NCBI RefSeq assembly: GCF_000219625.1
Contig: NC_018204.1
Coordinates: 496,001 to 560,000 of the forward strand
From: Zymoseptoria tritici IPO323
Taxonomy: Eukaryota; Ascomycota; Dothideomycetes; Mycosphaerellales; Mycosphaerellaceae
DNA length: 64,000 bases
Reading direction: 5' to 3'
Made by a program: the position numbers and the translations under genes. A model generated the notes under the pieces. That model had not been told where the DNA came from and did not search any database. It saw nothing but the letters and a program-made list of their open reading frames with translations. Positions within the stretch are counted from its first letter, which is position 1. Each line of letters begins with the position of its first letter. Below, piece after piece: positions 1-10,491 of the stretch.

Positions 1-320
1 GACTAAGGACATAACACTGTCTCCAAATTTGGCCATGGCAGTTCGCGAGCGCTGGGGTAGCGATGGAGAGGGGGCAGGATGGAGGAGGCGGAGGATTACC
101 GTGCAGACATACGTATGCGTGCGCGCTGTACAATCTCCTACTACAGCTTTGTTGATTGTGAAGCTCGCGAGCCGACTCTTCTCATGCTTATCACTGGAGT
201 GAAACAGGGATGTTGCATACGCAAAAAGCCGCGGCGAGGTACTTGGATACAAATCTTTGGCTTCCCGCCATTCCGAATGATCACAACTGCTGTATTTTTT
301 GCTCTTTGCTCCAGACCCAA

Positions 321-587
321 CTAACTCAGGGAAGAATGAATGATGTGCAATGCCTGTTCTTGGTCCAGACCTTTCCAAGGTACAAGCTCGACCCAGGGAG
401 ACTGGTCCTCAGATGAAGTACTTGGCTCCTCCGACGACCTCCGCTGATCCGCAGAGGTAATTTCGGCGAAGTGGTGGACAGGACAGCAAGTTCGCCGGGA
501 GAAGACCAGCAAGCTTCCGCCAGCCGCTCGATCCACCAATCTCGCCGAGTGGGTGAGACTCACAGCATTCCGCTCGAGTTGCCGCAT
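321..587 (-). CDS. hypothetical 88-aa ORF
   Basis: An ATG-to-stop frame of 88 codons on the minus strand. The C-terminal half is Ser/Glu-rich and then Trp-containing, which reads like real protein, but no domain is recognised and no intron or promoter signal stands out. It could be a relic or a chance ORF in GC-rich DNA. The flanks (1-320 and 588-714) hold nothing I can name. Confidence 0.22.
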   Translation of the reverse strand: MRQLERNAVSLTHSARLVDRAAGGSLLVFSRRTCCPVHHFAEITSADQRRSSEEPSTSSEDQSPWVELVPWKGLDQEQALHIIHSSLS

Positions 588-714
588 GCCTCCCCTACCA
601 GCCTATGAAGCCTGTTTGCCTGTGAAGACACCCGAGTCCTTGAACGCGCATTCCCACTCAAACCTTCCTCGCTTCACAACGTTTGGCGATCGGACGTTGA
701 GTTCCTAAACCGGA

Positions 715-1230
715 GTGCGGTTGCTGAAGATATTTGCCACGAGTCTGCACATGCACGAGCCACATTGCGCGGTCTGCACATGCACAAGCACAAGCCACAC
801 CGTGCAGACTGCACGGCACCGCGCAGTGTGCAAACGCACCCTCAAGCCCAACTTTCGACCTCGAGATACACATGGGTCACTCGCTCTACCATGGCCGCTT
901 GCTGAAGATGTGGGAGGATCATGCAACCTCTTTTCAACGGGTAGTCCCGACCAATCTCAGCAACGCGAGGACGACGCCGTCGTGCCCACCGAGGACCGGA
1001 ACGCCCTCCGGCATGCAACGGCGACCGACATTGAAGCGCGCGTAGGTCAAGCATGCGTCCGCGTCGAACACACTCGCCCACTGGCCACCCCTCTCATCAG
1101 CCACGACCCGCACGAGGCCGTCCACAAGCTCACTCTCGACGTCGAGAGGTTTCGCGTACGGTACGACTCCCTCGCCGACTGGCAGAAGGCGCATCCACTA
1201 ATAACGCTTCCCGAACACCACCGCGAGTAA
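715..1230 (+). CDS. hypothetical ORF, 171 codons
   Basis: The frame opens at a GTG; the first in-frame ATG is at 751. The N-terminal part runs over short direct repeats of the type CACATGCAC/CACAAGC (about 750-830) and is His/Cys-rich, so it is probably not structured. The last 45 codons (DPHEAVHKLTLDVERF and following) look like a soluble helical segment. No family is recognised. It may be the tail of a decayed gene whose 5' part is lost. Confidence 0.25.
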   Translation: MRLLKIFATSLHMHEPHCAVCTCTSTSHTVQTARHRAVCKRTLKPNFRPRDTHGSLALPWPLAEDVGGSCNLFSTGSPDQSQQREDDAVVPTEDRNALRHATATDIEARVGQACVRVEHTRPLATPLISHDPHEAVHKLTLDVERFRVRYDSLADWQKAHPLITLPEHHRE

Positions 1231-1841
1231 AGCCAGCAAATTGACCTGGAAGCTACCGCCTCAGAAGCTGTCCGCTTAGAAGCTGCTCATGTTTCCATGT
1301 TATACGCACGACTTTGCTCTGGATATGTCTTTCTTCGGCTTTTGACGCGGCGGCGGAATGGATCGAAGCTTTGCGAAGGACCGTCCTCTAGGTTCTATCT
1401 AGCGGAGCCCTGGTCCCCTCCTGCTCGACGTGCTCTTGCACCAAAAAGCAGAGAGTCGCTGGCAAACGTTTGTCGGCGTTGCGTTCATGCGAGGTCCTGA
1501 TATTGGAGATATAGCGGCCAAAGGAAGTGGAAGCAGCGCCGGCTATCGTGGGGCTTGAGGCTGAGCGTGACTGTGAACGATAGAGCACGCTCGCTGCTAA
1601 CGTAGGGTCTCCATTCTGTGCTGGACATCTCGCACTCGTAGTCACTTAAGCACTCTCCTCGGCGTTGAGAATCGAGGAGTCGTTGCTCTCGTTCATGGTG
1701 GATGTCGATCTGCAATTGAGGCGGTCGGCTACGACGTCGTCCGTGGTAGCAAGAGAAGAGCGGAGCTATAGAATCGACCTGCCTGCAGCGTGGACCAACA
1801 TCTTAACGCTTGCTGCTCCCCATCGATGGTCGTGACCTACT
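1231..1841. other. no gene recognised
   Basis: Only overlapping short ORFs on both strands are present, none with a convincing start, intron or motif. I see no repeat or regulatory site here. Confidence 0.4.
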
Positions 1842-2094
1842 TCACGATGCCCTCCAACCTTGTGCTAACGCTTCCGAAGAGGGACATAACCTGTGGACTG
1901 ACTTGTTCTGCTTCGTTTCGGCCACCGTTTTCGATGAGCTGTGCAGTTGCTCGGAGAGTGCGGTAATGTCTTGCTTGATGGTATTTGATACGATAGCCTT
2001 GTTGCGCGAGTCGACTCCGGCGATCTCAGCTTCCGGCTTCTGCTGAGCATGACATTTGGCAGACTTTGATCTTTGCGGAAAGTTCCTGGGTCAT
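1842..2094 (-). pseudogene. decayed coiled-coil protein fragment
   Basis: Two overlapping minus-strand frames read as one coiled-coil protein broken by a one-base shift. The first starts at ATG 2094 (MTQELSAKIKVCQMS) and stops near 2027. The second continues with KPEAEIAGVDSRNKAI and a Gln/Glu/Ser/Thr-rich helix up to a TGA at 1842-1844. The core AEIAGVDSRNK recurs in minus-strand coding relics at 24.4-24.6 kb, so this belongs to a local duplicated family. Function unknown; no catalytic motif is visible. Confidence 0.4.
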
Positions 2095-2215
2095 GGTTGT
2101 CCGGTGGGTTGAGGAGCGAAGCGGTGCGGCTGGAAAATGAGGATTTTCTGTGAGTGTCTATGTCTATGAATGTCCGTGTAGACATGCTGGGTGTGGTCGA
2201 GACGGATGAAGGCTG

Positions 2216-2940
2216 GTGCTGGCCGGGCGGGGTTGGCAGGGGTCATCCAAGGTCATCAAATTTTGGTTTGAAAGCGGCGTCGCGAAGACTGCATGTTCCG
2301 GATTCCGTCCACAATACAACCGCGCTGGATTCGATCGAACTTCTATCCCGATGGCAAACCCTACGGCCGCTCCAGGACTGGCAGCGAACACGGAGGATAC
2401 CACGAGCTCCGTACTCCTCGGCCAACGGTCAAAGGAAGCAGTCACGTCAGAGAGGGGTACGTACACTGGAGACTCACTCGTGCACCTGCAGTCTGCTGGC
2501 TATCAGGATTGCCTGAAAGACATGTTGGCTGAAGATGTGGGCGTTGGGACAAGAGAAACCTGTGACGGAGCTTGAAACCATCCATGGCGAATCCGGTGAG
2601 GTCTGACAGCTGCGGAAGAGACGGACACAGTACGGACGTTCGGGATCGGTAGAGGCAAAGTTGTTGAGTACCGAGTGAGGCGGCCATCGCCGGCAGATGA
2701 TGATACAGGAAGAAGTACAAATTGGAGGGCGCTGGATGCGGGTTGGATAATGCAAGCGTGGACAAATTCGTGACGAATTCGCAAAAGGCCGAGGAAGAGC
2801 GTCAGCGTCAAAGAGCTGCGCGATGCGATCAGGACACATCTCAACCTCAAGGCCAGTCAGGCCAGTACGGGCAGACTCAGAGGATGGCACCATTCCTGGG
2901 TGGACCTCAGCTTCCTGCAATTAGCTACCCAGGCAGGTAG
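2216..2940 (+). pseudogene. hypothetical protein, two ORF blocks
   Basis: Two plus-strand blocks (2216-2575, opening at a GTG with an internal ATG near 2350, and 2722-2940) have plausible protein composition. The first has a Thr/Ala/Gly-rich central part. The second has a charged helix (SQKAEEERQRQRAARC) and a Gln/Gly/Pro-rich tail. They are in different frames and may be exons of one gene or frameshifted relics; no clean intron joins them. A competing minus-strand frame over 2474-2920 opens at TTG and is less convincing. Confidence 0.28.
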
Positions 2941-3469
2941 GTGAAGGAGAGCTAGCAATCCTCTCCGCTACACGAGATGACATGCGGTCAGAGAATTCGA
3001 TGATCATACCAGGAAGCAATGAGAGCGGCTCCAGAGTCATGTCGGGGTACAACACCAAGACTGGAGGAACCGAGGACGATGGCATTTGACTTTCTACACT
3101 CGTCGCGGCAGAAGGCAGTCACCGACAAGAGTCTATATTGCGACCTCAAGGCTCTTGCTTAGGGGAAGTGTCAGTTGCGGCATCCCGATCGAATAAGTGG
3201 GAATCCGGAAAGATTGGTTGTGCCTCGAACGTCCATTTTCTCTTCCTTTCACTTTCGTTTTTTTTCTGCTATTGCTCTTTACATTTTTCCATCTGCAAAT
3301 CGCACATTTCCTGCAGATACTTCAAGGTCACCAATAGTCGGACATTATCAGAATGGAGGCGTTCGGCAGTCTGGTAGTGTGAGGTGTGCTGCTGGGATTC
3401 TGGTGACAAGGAGCACTTCTGAAATGTAACATTCACCATGCCGAACAGCAACGATACTGAGTAGCAACT
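2941..3469. other. upstream region of the membrane-protein gene
   Basis: No gene is supported. A pyrimidine-rich stretch at about 3232-3300 (TTTTCTCTTCC and similar runs) is typical of fungal promoters and may belong to the gene starting at 3470 or 3644. Confidence 0.3.
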
Positions 3470-3643
3470 ATGCTAGACAGCAAGGACTCTGGGTTGATGA
3501 CGAAACACTTGATCAATGATTTTGAAAATATCATTCCGAGGCCAAACCTCCGCACTCACACGGCATCCACACTCACACTGCATGCGCAATCCCACGGCAA
3601 CAATAGCCTTGCAAAAAGTTAGCAAGGCCAACTCGAAAGTGGC

Positions 3644-6092
3644 ATGCAACGACAATCATTCAGTGTTCGTCATCCTCGAGAACGTGCGGACTACAACCGG
3701 TTCTGGTACGCGCAGGCCGCACGCATAAAACAGGAAATGGTTGAGCACCTCGACCGTCGAGCAAAGCAGAAGTCGGAAGACCAATCAACACCTGGTTTTG
3801 GTTTGTATAAGGATGAGAAGTATTTGATTCGAGCATTTGCGCCATCCACCATGCCAAAAACCAACGCTCCCTCCACCGCGCCAGAATCCCCTGCCACGAT
3901 GCAATTCCATCCTTCGAGCGAGGACAAGCAAGCTCAGGAGTCCAGACCATCTTTGCCGACTACAGTTCAGAGCCCACTCCCCTGCCCCAACGATCACGAC
4001 CGCTCGAAGTCTGGCCCACAGTGCTATCCACAAGCAGGTGCCAGCCACAAACCGAACCGCAGTCGACCCAGAACACCGACCCGCAGTCCGCTCAGAACAC
4101 CGACCCGCAGTCCGCTCAGAACACCGACCCGCAGTCCAGCCAGAACACTGACCCGCAGTCCATCAAGAATACCAACCCGCAGTCCAGCGACATCAAGGAC
4201 TACAAGCACTACAGAATCATCGCCGAGCGTCGAAGTTTCGGCGTCGAGATATATACAACCGGTCTCACCGATCAGACAGGCCCCACCACCTACACCGCCC
4301 GCACCGAGTCGACCAGCCACCAGCACGAATGATCAGTCGCCTCCACAATCACGAGCACAATCAATCACAAGCGTGGGGAGTGGTCTCTCGGCCGGACTTG
4401 TGACCGATCCATCGCAACAGACTCTTGGCCGTGGTGATCGACAAGCAGGTATTGTGTTCCATGATCCTTTCCACAATGGCGGGTATACGGGCCAGAAGCG
4501 GTTGAGGAGGTCAGAGGAGAAAACCACGGAGCAGGGGTTTCATCAGCGGGAGTTTTCACCGCGGAACGTGTCTGAACACGTTGGGAGCAGCGAGGTACAT
4601 TTTTCAATCGTGGCTTTTGCTTGTGCAGCGTGATGGACACTGACTCCGCTGTCTTTGTAGCTCCACGATAATCCAACCGCAGACCAGCCAGCAAACATGA
4701 TTGCGCCAGCCAAAGTCTCGGATAGTGCCTTGGGAGAACCAAACATGATGAGCTGCGCGGAATCCATCCCTCCCACAACAGTTGACCGAATCCCTGTAAG
4801 TTTGTCCTGCTCCATCGACACAATGAACTCTCCAGCCGCTAATGAGACAGATCTTAAAGCGTACTTTGTCCGTCATGTCCGCTGATTTCCAACAAAAGAG
4901 GCTCCCGTTCGAGAAAAGCTCTCAACTTACCGAGCGAGCTGTGTCTTTGGGCTCTGTGGGCACTCAGCGTCAAGACAGCCCACCGTCAGAGGAGCAAGGG
5001 AATAACCTCGTCCGATTGTCGCGAGAACCTGTCATTCCTGAGTTCACGACTTTGTCTTCAAAGTCAGAACCCATGATGGACGATGTTCAGGTTGAAATCG
5101 CAGTTGGCCACGTTCGGACGACTGGATCGACCAGCGAGTCCTTAGCTCCCAAGCCAACGACTTTACATTCTTCGGAGCCAGAGGTTCCTACTATTGAAGA
5201 CCAGATGATTGGATCGAACAGCGAGTCCGCAGCTCTCGAGCAGACGACTTTACATTCATCGGAGCCAGAAGTTCCTACTATCGACGACCAGACGACTGGA
5301 TCGAACTGCGAGTCCGCAGCTCTCGAGCAGACGACTTCACATTCTTCGGAGCCAGAAGTTCCTACTATCGACGACCAGACGACTGGATCGAACAGCGACT
5401 CTACAGCTCCCGAGCCGACGACTTCACCTTTATCTGAACATGCCACTACTATCGACATTCGATCGAGGATCAAACACGTACTTGAGATGTCCACCCGCCC
5501 CAAGACTCTCGTCACTTGCTTCGTCACTTTCCTCGTCATTCTCCTCTTCGGGTCCATTCTCCTCTACAAATTCTACTCCACTTCCACCGCCAAGCACGCC
5601 ACGGCGCATTCCACCTACAGCTGGCCAGAGGACTCGATGCCCATCCACGACGGCTCGTCAATCGGGACCGCAGAGCTCGTGCAGCGGCTGAGAACCGTGA
5701 TGACTTCTCACCGGGAAGTTCTGGCTCTGGCTCTCGTGCCTGACGGCGACGACTCTTTGCACCGCAAGGGTATCTCCCAGGGGGTCCTCACTCGGCAATA
5801 CCAGCAACTCCGTCATATGGATGACATTGTTGTGGCGATGATGGTGATGAATCAGGGTGGCTTGGTCGGGTATTTCACGGAAGAGGGAATGCGGGCGCAG
5901 TTGTTGAGGCTAGCGGGACCGTTGAGTATGGAGACTCGTGGTGGGTGGAAGGAAGGTGAGGGTTGGGCTGGAGGAGGAGAGGTGGTAGAGAATGTCAATT
6001 TGTGTGTGGAGGAGTACTTGAAGTGTGTAAGTGAGTGGGTGGGAGTTGGGGTGGGCGGAGTAGACGAAAGGGTTCCAAGGATAGCTGCTTGA
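3644..6092 (+). CDS. three-exon gene, repeat-rich single-pass membrane protein
   Basis: Exons 3644-4594, 4661-4795 and 4899-6092 join with phase 0 at both junctions to give about 759 aa. Intron 1 (66 bp) has GTACAT...CTGAC...TTTGTAG; intron 2 (103 bp) has a perfect GTAAGT donor, a CTGAT branch site and ends AAAG. Read-through of either intron meets a stop, which supports the splice model. Exon 1 encodes an 8-aa repeat (RTPTRSPL type). Exon 3 encodes a 29-aa acidic Ser/Thr/Glu repeat, a membrane helix (5505-5576, about residues 565-588) and a C-terminal domain of about 170 aa. No signal peptide is obvious. The same frame is open upstream from ATG 3470, broken by one TAG at 3620-3622, so the original protein may have been 58 residues longer. 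Family unknown; the architecture suggests a surface or endomembrane protein. Confidence 0.6.
4067..4195 (+). repeat. 24-bp coding tandem repeat
   Basis: About five tandem 24-bp units in exon 1 of the membrane-protein gene (for example AGAACACCGACCCGCAGTCC). They keep frame and encode Arg-Thr-Pro-Thr-Arg-Ser-Pro repeats, a basic, probably disordered, phosphorylatable segment. The last units have diverged. Confidence 0.75.
5120..5430 (+). repeat. 87-bp coding tandem repeat
   Basis: Unit starts lie at 5120, 5207, 5294 and 5381, exactly 87 bp (29 codons) apart, in exon 3. The unit encodes an acidic Ser/Glu/Thr-rich segment (EPEVPTIDDQTTGSNSES). The middle two units are nearly identical. Frame is preserved, so copy number can change without breaking the gene. 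Confidence 0.8.
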
Positions 6093-6283
6093 GAAAGCGG
6101 GTTCTGATGGATTCCCCAGGGTTGGTATGTGAAGTCGATTTAGTGGGTGAAGAATTCTTTTTGCAAAACCACGATTCATAGTTACCGCAAATCCACATTC
6201 TGCGAATACCGTGCAGTTGAAATGAACGCAATTGAATCAAATTCATCCATCACAACCATACCTCGTCACTTACTTATGCGGCA

Positions 6284-6832
6284 CTATCTCAAGCATCTCT
6301 TAACGACTGATCTGGCTGTGTCCCAACCGCGTGAGGCGAAATGGGGGTGAAGAGCGACTCTGATAGGGTTGTCGATGTAGAGTAGTTGAAAGGCCTCATA
6401 ATTAGATGGAGCGGCTAGAAGTTGCGAATAGAAATGGCCGCTGCACACCGAGCTATTGAACGCAGGTGACAGCCGTTTTTGCATCAACCCAAGAGTATCG
6501 TAGTCTGCGATGCGTGGCTTGCCCAAGGCGTACATGTTCCTGATCAGGGCATTGCTTTTGATGGACCGAACCTCGTCGGGAACGGAGCGCATGCTTGTCG
6601 GCTTTTCGTATGCATAAACGTCTAGTCCAAACGTCCCGCTTTGTCGAGACCGTGGACCCCGACGACCGTCTCTGCTAGCTGGCAAGACCTTTCTGCTCGT
6701 CGGTGAGATGTGACAGAGTAGTGAGAATGTGGTGACCTGGTCAACTCCCAGTATGTTCTCTGTGTGCGAGGTTAGTTGCTGGTCTTCTGAGCGAAACCTG
6801 ATGTTGTCGGCGGTCTTGATGGACGGACGCAT
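6284..6832 (-). CDS. hypothetical 182-aa protein
   Basis: An ATG-to-stop minus-strand frame with balanced composition, including a C-terminal stretch (YEAFQLLYIDNPIRVALHPH) that looks like folded protein. Just upstream, a second open frame (6867-7097) ends at a perfect GTAAGT donor near 6869, and an ACTAAC branch site with a CACACAG acceptor lies near 6763-6780, so this ORF may be the second exon of a longer gene. The phases do not join cleanly, leaving the model open. No known domain is recognised. Confidence 0.33.
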   Translation of the reverse strand: MRPSIKTADNIRFRSEDQQLTSHTENILGVDQVTTFSLLCHISPTSRKVLPASRDGRRGPRSRQSGTFGLDVYAYEKPTSMRSVPDEVRSIKSNALIRNMYALGKPRIADYDTLGLMQKRLSPAFNSSVCSGHFYSQLLAAPSNYEAFQLLYIDNPIRVALHPHFASRGWDTARSVVKRCLR

Positions 6833-7097
6833 CCTTAAGCGGAGCGAAGGGCCGAGCTGGTCGTACTTACTTGAGCCGGTTGAACCAGATGCAGTGAGCC
6901 CAGCTCAAGAGCCGCGCAGCTACGTCGATCGACCTGCAGCGAGTGAGGGACACAGGCCCAATCGTGCATTGCGGATCAGGCCTCATAGACTCGTTCGCCG
7001 ACATGATCAGCACAGGACAATCGAGACATGTATTCCAAATACAGCCCACACAACCATTGGCCATGTCGTCGGTCGCCACCCTAATGCAGTGCTTCAA

Positions 7098-8530
7098 CTG
7101 AGATCATGAGTCTGATCTTCACACCCCTGGTTCCGGACGGCCTCCGTGGCTCCGCTCAAGAAGCACCACTGGATTCGGGCTTCGGTGACTACGTGTGCAG
7201 CCCACGCGAGAGGACAGAGATACTTGTTGATGGAAGTGCCTGCAAGACTATCCAAGCAGGAATAGTACCGTCGGTTCTCTAGCTTAGACCGCGCAACCCA
7301 AGCCATCGGGAGCCGCGTTGTGGAAGGGGAGAGTAAACGTTTGTATCAATCGGGATGCAAGGCGGGAAAGCGAGCGAGGATCGGAATGAAGTCGAGAGCG
7401 ATCGCAACCCTTCCAGAACGTGGAATCTTGAACCAAAACATGTAAGTAAGAGTGTATAAAGCAGGATGTAGCTTGCGAATGAAGAAGGACCGCTAAGCCT
7501 GCTTCAAGGCACACCGAGACACCTACAATCATTCGGCAACTATCGGTTGCGCTTGTCGACTCCCGGGAGGGAAGTCTGTGAATATCTATGCAGTGTTATC
7601 GCTCGCGTTAGCACAACGCGACACAGCAATTGAGGGAATAACCGGGTGTCGGCCAGCATGATCCATCCCACAACGTGATGAAGTCCAATCCCGGTCTTCG
7701 AATCACGGCCTCATCGCCGCAGTCCACCATATCTCATACCTCCTCCCCTGCTCAACGCGTGTCGTCCACGTTGATCATTTCCGGAACGATGCTTGTTTGC
7801 CACACTCCACATCAGTCCGGGATCGCAAAGCGTAGTCCCAGGTGGCGCATCCGATCAGGAAGAGTAGCAACAATAAGACGCAGTGCAGCCTTTGGGGAAT
7901 ATCATCAAAAATACTCCACTGCTTGATCCACCGCCTGGATGATCTCTGCGGGAGGGCCTTGTGGTACGATGGAGACAGATCCACATGCATTGGCGGTGAA
8001 GCAAAAACGCCGCACAGCAGAGACCTCCCAGATTATACGGAGGACTTCCACTTGCGCCAGTTGGTGTCCACGTCCAGGATTTTGGGAGATGCTTAAAAAA
8101 GACCGTCCGTGACTCCGAGTGAGTTGCCGTCAGCTTTCGGGACGCCCGGAGCTGGTTTCATCGAAGCGTGTAGTGTCCAATCGAGAGTCAAACGCACCCG
8201 TCCACGACGTAAAGGCTGAACAAAAACATGACTTCCTGGATCTGGGTGTGAAAGGCCGGCGATTTGGGTGTGGTTGGCGTGCCGCTGGCTAGGCGTTTCA
8301 AAGTGTCGAGGTGCCTGGAGTGGAGTGTTAGTTGTATGCTTGAGACTAAGACCGTGTGCAGCCCCTACGCAACACTGCCCTCTAAGATTCCCCTCGCAGA
8401 TGGATTGTATGCAAAGAACATGCGACTGCAATAGAAGCACTTCATGCTCATTTCGAGCCTCGTAACATCGATCGATGTCTTCTCTCTTGGCGTGGAAAAG
8501 GCTTCAATACCGTGCAGAGCCTGCTCCATG
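7098..8530. other. no gene recognised
   Basis: Only short overlapping ORFs of no distinctive composition. A minus-strand frame at 7284-7532 has a hydrophobic N-terminal half but no supporting context. A longer minus-strand frame at 8531-9178 opens at GTG and is overlapped by equally plausible frames, so I do not call it as a gene. Confidence 0.4.
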
Positions 8531-9188
8531 TTACCAGCTTTCAGAAGCGTCACAGAGAGGTATAGCACATCGTGCAGCAGTCCGTGGTGTGTGAGGATGC
8601 TTGGACGAAGAAGGTCCAGTTGTGATTGGCCTTGTCCGGGCTTCCAGGATACACCTCGCAGGGGTCGACTCGAACATATTCAATAGTTCGAACAGCGCCG
8701 TACATTGACTTGTGCCACCGGCCGAAATGTTCACTCGCGCGGAGATGACGCCGAGCCAGACGACATTGGGTGGTCTCTTTTCGATGGGCAAGCGTCCGGA
8801 ACAACTCCACGAGGTTTTCCGGCAACATGTCCCACGGATCCCAGTGCCATTCTCTGGCCGAACGGATCTCGAATTGGCGTGACCATGTCGATACATACGT
8901 TGGACCGTTCGCGCCAACAATACGGACGGGAGTACTTGCGGACGACTCGTCAAACCATGGATGGCTTCACCCCGCACAGCATAATGGTGTGCTCCCATCT
9001 TTCCGCCTTCGATCGCGAATTCTTCATTTGCCAGCACAATTCCAGCGACGACAACATTTCCCATGAGATTGAAGATGCGAGCCAGGAGGAGGTGGAAATG
9101 TCCTGTAGGAGGATTCGCCGTCGGACGGCACGGGATGTTTCGAAGGTGAGGATGTTCAATCAAAGTTTCAAGGCTCACTCTAGACGAT

Positions 9189-9270
9189 CCCTGTTTTTCC
9201 CCGCAGCGCTAGTCGACTCCCTGTTTTTCCCCGCAGCGCTAGTCGAAATCCCTGTATTTCCCCACAGGAC
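9189..9270 (+). repeat. 30-bp tandem repeat, 2.7 copies
   Basis: Units start CCCTGTTTTTCCCCGCAGCG at 9189 and 9219, with a diverged third at 9250. If translated on the plus strand it gives SLFFPAALVD repeats, but the surrounding ORF is weak. Confidence 0.7.
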
Positions 9271-9488
9271 GTGAGGAATCAGAAATTACTACTTCGCAGC
9301 TGACCTTCCGCGGCAGTACAATAGAGGACAAGGCATTGTAGCAGACGAAGCCTGCTACCATCTAAAAGAGGGCAAGAGAAAGCAGATGCGTGAGGATGCA
9401 GGGACGTACCAGCGAGCGGAAGACCTTAACAATGCGTGTTGAGCTGACATGAACCCAGACCAGTAGGACAGCCGGACGAGACTTACGA

Positions 9489-10037
9489 ATGAGTCGAGTG
9501 GAAAACAGATTCGATGGGGCTCTCTCTAACGCATTTGATCCTGCACGTCACACCACAAGGTGGTGGAGCAACAAGCCTTTGACGCAGATCTTGCTGTCTC
9601 GCAAGCTCTCGGCGAAAATCCAAGAGTCCTGCGGACAAGCACTACCCGTCACAATTCCGTCTACCTCTCCGCTACCATCTCCAGACGACTCTTGTCTTGA
9701 CGCCAAGTTCGACACAGACGCCGCCTCCAACGTCACCCCAACAAGCTTTCGACACATCTTTTGGCAAGAACGTCTTACCTTCTTAAGCGAGCGTCTTGAC
9801 CTTAGTCGAACTGTAGACGAAAGCAAAGATAGGCAGATGCCGGACCAAAACGCCCATTCCCTCGACAGACTTACTTTCCCTCCGCTAGACCATGCTACAG
9901 CACCTCTCGAAAGGACCGGATGTTGTCCGTCGCCGCGTACTGAGACTCTCCTTTACAGCAGCTTCTGCGTTGCATCCGATGTGGTATCTGCCACATACTT
10001 CGCCAGGAGAAGACATCCATGGCGTGTCTCGCGGTGA
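9489..10037 (+). CDS. hypothetical 182-aa protein
   Basis: An ATG-to-stop plus-strand ORF with normal-looking composition (charged helical middle, FWQERLTFLSERLDLSRT). No domain, membrane segment or signal peptide is recognised. It ends about 200 bp upstream of the start codon of the copia-disrupted gene. It could be a short single-exon gene or an exon. Confidence 0.35.
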   Translation: MSRVENRFDGALSNAFDPARHTTRWWSNKPLTQILLSRKLSAKIQESCGQALPVTIPSTSPLPSPDDSCLDAKFDTDAASNVTPTSFRHIFWQERLTFLSERLDLSRTVDESKDRQMPDQNAHSLDRLTFPPLDHATAPLERTGCCPSPRTETLLYSSFCVASDVVSATYFARRRHPWRVSR

Positions 10038-10130
10038 GACACCAATCTCAATGCCCAACAAGTGCTTGAACTACACCGTAGGCACCTGTAACAACATGTC
10101 TGATCCCTAATTCATAGTTGTGAGCATTCT

Positions 10131-10137
10131 TATATAG
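10131..10137 (+). promoter_or_regulatory. TATA box of the disrupted small gene
   Basis: TATATAG lies 102 bp upstream of ATG 10239 and is followed by an A-run and a C/A-rich leader (CAACTCCTCAACAACAG). This is a standard fungal core promoter and leader, and it supports the ATG at 10239 as a true start. Confidence 0.55.
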
Positions 10138-10296
10138 AGAGGCGCATGCCCTCGCCAAAAAAAGACAATCGACAGCTCATATACCTCGTCCACTAGCAAT
10201 TTCAACCACACACGTCAACTCCTCAACAACAGAAGACCATGCCACCAGTGCAATTTGTGCAGCCAGCAGACGGAAACGGTCAGAACCTCATCCTCG

Positions 10297-10464
10297 TGTT
10301 AGAAAAACGAGTGTTGATTGCTTAACTATCGAAGGGAAAACGAGCGGCTATTTATGTGCGTAGCTTCCGCATCTGGAAGGTTCCACAAGGCGTTAGCTTG
10401 CGTCAGCGCCTACGCAATCGCTTGCGTAATCGAAGTGAAGTGAATGTTCGATTAATTTCCAACA
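10297..10464 (-). repeat. copia 3' LTR
   Basis: 168 bp, identical to 14857-15024. On the element's sense strand it starts TGTTGG and ends TAACA. It carries no obvious RIP-type changes. Confidence 0.95.
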
Positions 10465-10479
10465 CTCCCCCTACTTCCT
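10465..10479 (-). other. polypurine tract of the copia element
   Basis: Sense-strand AGGAAGTAGGGGGAG lies directly against the 3' LTR, the position and composition expected of the plus-strand primer. Confidence 0.8.
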
Positions 10480-10491
10480 AAACCGGAAGGA

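Noticed and set aside
8531..9178. 215-codon minus-strand ORF as a gene
   Set aside because: It opens at GTG, is overlapped by another protein-like minus frame (8550-8828) and a plus-strand ORF, and shows no motif or intron.
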